Position numbers and translations under genes: made by a program
Assembly: GCA_020216745.1 (NCBI GenBank)
Contig: JAIWNQ010000167.1
Span: 1-10,129, forward strand
DNA: 10,129 nucleotides
Source: Candidatus Hydrogenedens sp.
GTDB lineage: Bacteria; Hydrogenedentota; Hydrogenedentia; Hydrogenedentales; Hydrogenedentaceae
Reading direction: 5' to 3'
The notes under the pieces: generated by a model
Seen by the model: the letters and a program-made list of their open reading frames with translations, nothing else
What the model was told of the DNA's origin: nothing
Database searches by the model: none
Shown: in pieces, positions 8,601 to 10,129 of the stretch
Numbering within the stretch: the stretch's first letter is position 1
Layout of the letters: each line of letters starts with the position of its first letter

Positions 8601-8609
8601 TTTCTCCAT
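5601..8609 (-). CDS. Secreted papain-family (C1A) cysteine protease with Ig-like, jelly-roll, two PASTA, Glu-Gly linker and dockerin-like domains
   Basis: Residues are numbered from a GTG at 8615; the preferred ATG at 8609 is residue 3, giving 1002 aa. A signal peptide (3-29, SNA|Q) is followed by a short pro-region containing NNWTFEVGE. The C1A domain (about 94-315) has oxyanion Q113, nucleophile C119 in QGDCGSCWAF, GCDGG (158-162), H265 in NHMVVIVGW and N285 in RNSWGPSWG, so the triad is intact. Next come a beta-sandwich Ig/ASH-like domain (about 325-420), a jelly-roll/MAM-like domain (about 428-584, ending AGWNIDDISISGD), PASTA 1 (588-653, VPNVVNKTLQEA), PASTA 2 (656-720, VPNVLGLDYTEA), an acidic Glu-Gly repeat linker (726-904) and a duplicated C-terminal module (911-1004). 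That module has one complete EF-hand loop: D914, N916, D918, T920, D922, E925. The second copy, at 964-976, is degenerate. The protein probably acts outside the cell as a wall- or surface-associated protease. PASTA binding to peptidoglycan is known for other proteins, not shown here. Confidence 0.93.
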   Translation of the reverse strand: MEKKVYSIVFPAILSLLMFLVTTSSNAQLSQEDIQRLKEEALINNWTFEVGETSATQRSLNQLTGYIPPDPQYLDELQPYTNKPVIPTEKLPSRWDWREKTPGGLPPIRDQGDCGSCWAFATVGALECAIKIKDGINVDLSEQWLVDCATGLFWYGCDGGISAHDWHKGSRTDSCGGYGAVLETDYPYVGYGSSCRCPKPHYYTINDWHYVGPMLGIPSLDALKTAIYHYGPIVASMEAKESFLAYKGGVYNDNMDSKALPNHMVVIVGWDDNYGGGSFIIRNSWGPSWGDNGYGYIAYGSSQIGYGADYIEYGTPTDLLLVTPQQNLLFYLSSNNFISPSSIGITLENISEYNINWTSTVDEGITLSPSSGTLSPGEIKTIQLTVTQCPAQSGTYTKNFSITNTSTQVTQNFSVKLKKAYPVPISFPLNSDPGWEKTGNWAFGKPAGLDGDPSSGYTGQYVYGYNLNGTYENDMGEETLTSHPIDCSNAQNITLSFYRWLGIESSSYDHARIDVSTDGTTWTTIWNHTSGTIQENSWSLKTYNISTIADRKPILLIRWVMGPTDYSDTYAGWNIDDISISGDSVNVTVPNVVNKTLQEAVNTITSAGLTQGQTNWTCSNSVPDDSVISQSPQAGTSVPAGTQVNLVVSSGFCPVIVPNVLGLDYTEAENQIISSGLTVGNIEYSCNDTIPANAVVNQTPSAGVEVPYGSSIDLIISTGPCPPEGSMEGEGLSEGSADGEGIIEGSPEGEGNYEGEGILEGLIEGEGTNEGSSEGLPEGEGTSEGEGMQEGEGTIEGEGIIEGTFEGEGITEGEGILEGVLEGEGSPEGEGTIEGEGTNEGSPEGVTEGEGIPEGGEGMQEGIIEGEGMQEGEGSVEGTVEGTAEGSSEGGNEGVLEGNTEGEVISSYHSADKNNDSTIDLSELLRVIQFFNFGSYHCQQGSEDGYAPGEGTDYGCPPHTSDYKPQDWKIDLSELLRLIQFFNSGGYYACPGVGEDDYCPKI
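5904..6440 (-). repeat. Degenerate Glu-Gly repeat tract encoding the protease linker
   Basis: These codons (residues 726-904) encode units of EG plus one residue, often EGEGx, with about one Glu in three. On the plus strand it appears as repeated CCTTC-type pentamers and hexamers. Longer internal copies are visible: CACCCTCAATAGTACCTTC occurs near 6104 and 6219, and TTCATTAGTGCCTTC near 6090 and 6300. This suggests growth by slippage or unequal exchange followed by point mutation. It separates the PASTA domains from the C-terminal module and is likely a flexible, strongly acidic spacer. The plus-strand reading frame through it is a shadow. Confidence 0.9.
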
Positions 8610-8610
8610 A

Positions 8611-8617
8611 ATCACCT
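8611..8617 (-). promoter_or_regulatory. Ribosome binding site deciding the protease start
   Basis: The minus strand reads AGGTGATTATG here. AGGTGAT matches the extended complement of the 16S rRNA 3' end and is spaced for the ATG at 8609-8607. The GTG at 8615-8613 lies inside this site, so it is unlikely to be the start. Confidence 0.6.
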
Positions 8618-8733
8618 ACTTCTTTTTATGATTACTTTATACTAAGATCTCTGAACTAATTCTATTTGAGATTTATATTAGTTATCCAGTTTTGACAGAT
8701 TATAATTTAACGGATAAAAAGACGGCTTATAAA

Positions 8734-8768
8734 GGGAAGGTTTTTATTATACCTTCCCCGGAGTTTTT
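8734..8768. terminator. Perfect 8-bp hairpin between the transposase relic and the protease gene
   Basis: GGGAAGGT (8734-8741) and ACCTTCCC (8751-8758) form a perfect stem with a 9-nt A/T loop. On the plus strand it is followed after 5 nt by TTTTT (8764-8768). On the minus strand it is followed directly by only three T residues. It could be a Rho-independent terminator, facing right or insulating the protease from transcription through the relic, or a structured part of the protease leader. No intact gene upstream on either strand explains it as an ordinary gene terminator. The rest of 8610-8895 shows no coding signal. Confidence 0.5.
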
Positions 8769-8895
8769 CTGCTGGACTTTTGGTCATTCAATATCCTTTG
8801 CTTGTGAACATAATTATAATTAATGAATATATTAGCTCATTATACCTATGAGTTTTTTAATCTATCTATAAAGTAATTTTGTTTAAGAATCTTTA

Positions 8896-9660
8896 CTATA
8901 CTATTCTAACATTAAATTGTTCGACTAATCCATTAATCTTCAGCATATAGGGACGGTGATCAGATATTTTCTCCATCCTGCCTGATAGTGATGGTCGAAG
9001 ATATATTTCAGGGATGGCTGTTTCATCTCACGGCACGGCAGAACCGATCTGTTGAATCCTTGTCATTTTCAGTCAACACGGTATGTATCGAATGTGGATA
9101 TATTGCCCTGATCTAGAAATACTGTGGTATTCTCCGTGCTCTGGTTGTCATTTAAAGGAACATACAAAAACTGAGATTCATGGTCTATCGCCCAGAATAG
9201 TACTTTCGTCTTTTTTCAGCAATTACTTTACCCTAGCTCCATATTTTTAACATTCCTATCTTACCTTATTTATATCGGTTTAATTTTTTTTTGCTTCTCT
9301 TGTTCTGCTTTGATTACTCCATGCTAACGTTAACATTTTATTATATTCCCTCGTTTTACCTGCAGGATGAACGGCCGTAATACTTCTACTTATGTATCCA
9401 TCCTTAGTCCTATATTCATCTTATATCATATACCACCTACTCTCACAATGGATTTAACATCTTAATTAATTTATATGGTTGTGATGTTTTGTACATTATT
9501 CCTCTAGCTTTTCATTTTCATATTGTCCTTGTACTTAATCGTAACCGCTTCGAAAGGGCTACTCCTATGGGATTCCTTCGACTCTTTCATATTTTTTACA
9601 TTTGCACTGTCGTTTTGGCATTTGTCCTGTATTTAATTCCGGGCATATTTTTCTCTTTCT
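8896..9660 (-). pseudogene. Decayed DDE transposase, IS6/IS240-like (insertion-sequence relic)
   Basis: No intact frame exists, but the minus strand read across frames gives transposase pieces in the right order. At 9660-9565 one frame encodes RKRKICPELNTGQ then RQCKCKKYERVEG, like an N-terminal zinc ribbon, and then stops. At 9215-9069 another frame encodes KVLFWAIDHESQFLYV and STENTTVFL, close to the 'LWxAIDxxTRFLL' core of IS6/IS240-type DDE enzymes. A shift at about 9088 gives TVLTENDKDSTDRFCRAVR (to 9023), where a catalytic 'TD' seems replaced by 'TE'. A one-base shift near 9027 gives DETAIPEIYLR and, at the end, INGLVEQFN, matching the 'NxxVERFN' catalytic-Glu block (Glu codon 8922-8920). 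The 9565-9215 part is open only in scraps. The total span of about 765 bp fits a transposase of about 230-250 aa. No terminal inverted repeats or target duplication were found. The family is inferred from motifs recalled from memory. Confidence 0.6.
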
Positions 9661-9833
9661 CAACTTCTTAATATTGTTTGTCTTATTCTCTTTTTTATTC
9701 TTAGATAATAATCTTATAAAATATTTACAGTATGTCAGTATCTGGTATAAAATGGGTAGAAAAAAAACAGATAACTTGTATGACTTACATTAAAACTTTT
9801 TCATTGTTTGTTTATAAGTCTCGTTTGTAAAAT

Positions 9834-9863
9834 TTGAATCTGATATTACTTTTTACATAGAAT
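9834..9863 (+). promoter_or_regulatory. Possible promoter of the Glu-Gly repeat protein gene
   Basis: TTGAAT (9834-9839) and TAGAAT (9858-9863) are spaced by 18 bp, a fair match to a sigma-70-type promoter. They would give a leader of roughly 35-40 nt before the ATG at 9907. In such AT-rich DNA chance matches are common. The rest of 9661-9906 shows no coding signal. Confidence 0.3.
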
Positions 9864-9906
9864 TACTTCTAGTAAAGTGAAAAATTTAATTAAATGAGGA
9901 AGTTAT

Positions 9907-10129
9907 ATGAGAATTTTTATCAATTACAAAAAAGGTCTATTTTTACCAGTTTTATTTGTTTTTCTATCCATATTTATATTTTCCGGATTGAATTGTAAGG
10001 TGAATAATTCCACTACACAAGAAAATCCGAATACAGTGGAAGGAACAACAGAAGGGGTTCCGGAAGGAACAACAGAAGGGGTTCCGGAAGGAACAACAGA
10101 AGGGGTTCCGGAAGGAACAACAGAAGGGG
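9907..10129 (+). CDS. Secreted or lipidated Glu-Gly-Thr repeat protein, N-terminal part (cut by window end)
   Basis: The frame from the ATG at 9907 stays open to the window edge, giving 74 codons. AGGA at 9897-9900, 6 nt upstream, is a good Shine-Dalgarno. The N-terminus has lysines followed by a hydrophobic run, FLPVLFVFLSIFIFSGLNC, which reads as a signal peptide. The Cys at residue 32 suggests a lipoprotein, but LNC with Gly at -3 is a poor lipobox, so ordinary signal-peptidase cleavage or an uncleaved anchor is possible. After a short Asn/Thr-rich stretch the protein enters perfect EGTTEGVP octapeptide repeats. By analogy with the Glu-Gly linker of the protease, this is probably a spacer before a further surface domain beyond the window. 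It is divergent from the protease gene, across the transposase relic. No function can be assigned from the part visible. Confidence 0.8.
   Translation, partial: MRIFINYKKGLFLPVLFVFLSIFIFSGLNCKVNNSTTQENPNTVEGTTEGVPEGTTEGVPEGTTEGVPEGTTEG
10039..10129 (+). repeat. Perfect 24-bp tandem repeat, 3.8 copies to the window edge
   Basis: Units start at 10039, 10063, 10087 and 10111. The first three are complete and identical, and the fourth is cut at 19 bp. Each encodes EGTTEGVP. The unit is a multiple of three, so copy-number change keeps the frame. The array continues past the window, so total copy number is unknown. Confidence 0.95.

Noticed and set aside
8692..8720. TTGACA (8692-8697) as a plus-strand promoter
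   Set aside because: The best -10 at acceptable spacing (TAAAAA near 8715) is poor and no plus-strand gene follows for more than 1 kb.
9541..9600. Possible tRNA or rRNA fragment (CTTCGAAAGG resembles a T-loop)
   Set aside because: No acceptor or anticodon stems could be paired around it, and it lies within the transposase relic.
9489..9793. Two overlapping short plus-strand open frames rich in Phe, Leu and Ile
   Set aside because: Their hydrophobic composition comes from reading pyrimidine-rich DNA, the complement of the purine-rich decayed transposase. No good ribosome sites, and the minus strand gives recognisable motifs.
10039..10129. CRISPR-like array
   Set aside because: The units are directly adjacent with no spacers and lie in frame inside a coding sequence, so they are a protein-coding tandem repeat.

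Overview
The window looks like a chromosomal segment of an AT-rich, Gram-negative-type, uncultivated-style bacterium, with one upstream gene tail, five further protein genes (the last cut by the window edge) and one transposase relic. The best taxonomic clue is the cell-surface protein on the minus strand at 5601-8609. It joins a long Glu-Gly linker to a duplicated C-terminal 'IDLSELLR(V/L)IQFFN' module. From memory, that linker and tail are typical of secreted proteins of Candidatus Hydrogenedentes and some Lentisphaerae. The assignment is an inference from this one signature and no search was run.

Left part (1-4616, plus strand): the 17-codon tail of an unidentified gene, then three genes in the same direction with short gaps (56 and 43 bp) and no visible terminator between them. 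They encode a zinc-dependent HDAC/AcuC-type deacetylase, a Tat-exported right-handed beta-helix protein and a large polytopic membrane protein resembling GT-C glycosyltransferases. They may form one transcription unit. An exported carbohydrate-active beta-helix protein beside a lipid-linked-sugar transferase would suit envelope or exopolysaccharide work, but the link to the deacetylase is unclear.

Middle (4622-8609, minus strand): a membrane-anchored alpha/beta hydrolase ends 5 bp from the convergent membrane-protein gene. Upstream of it, in the same orientation, lies the long secreted papain-family protease: signal peptide, short pro-region, C1A domain, Ig-like domain, jelly-roll/MAM-like domain, two PASTA domains, about 180 residues of Glu-Gly repeats and a dockerin-like EF-hand tail.

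Right part (8610-10129): about 1.3 kb without an intact gene. It is not empty. Reading the minus strand in three frames recovers the zinc-ribbon start, the DDE core and the catalytic-Glu end of a DDE transposase resembling the IS6/IS240 group, broken by stops and frameshifts (about 9660 down to 8896). A GC-rich perfect hairpin lies between this fossil and the protease gene. The window ends inside a plus-strand gene for a secreted or lipidated protein made of perfect 24-bp tandem repeats encoding EGTTEGVP. This is the same Glu-Gly theme as the protease linker, so two adjacent divergent genes encode Glu-Gly-repeat surface proteins.
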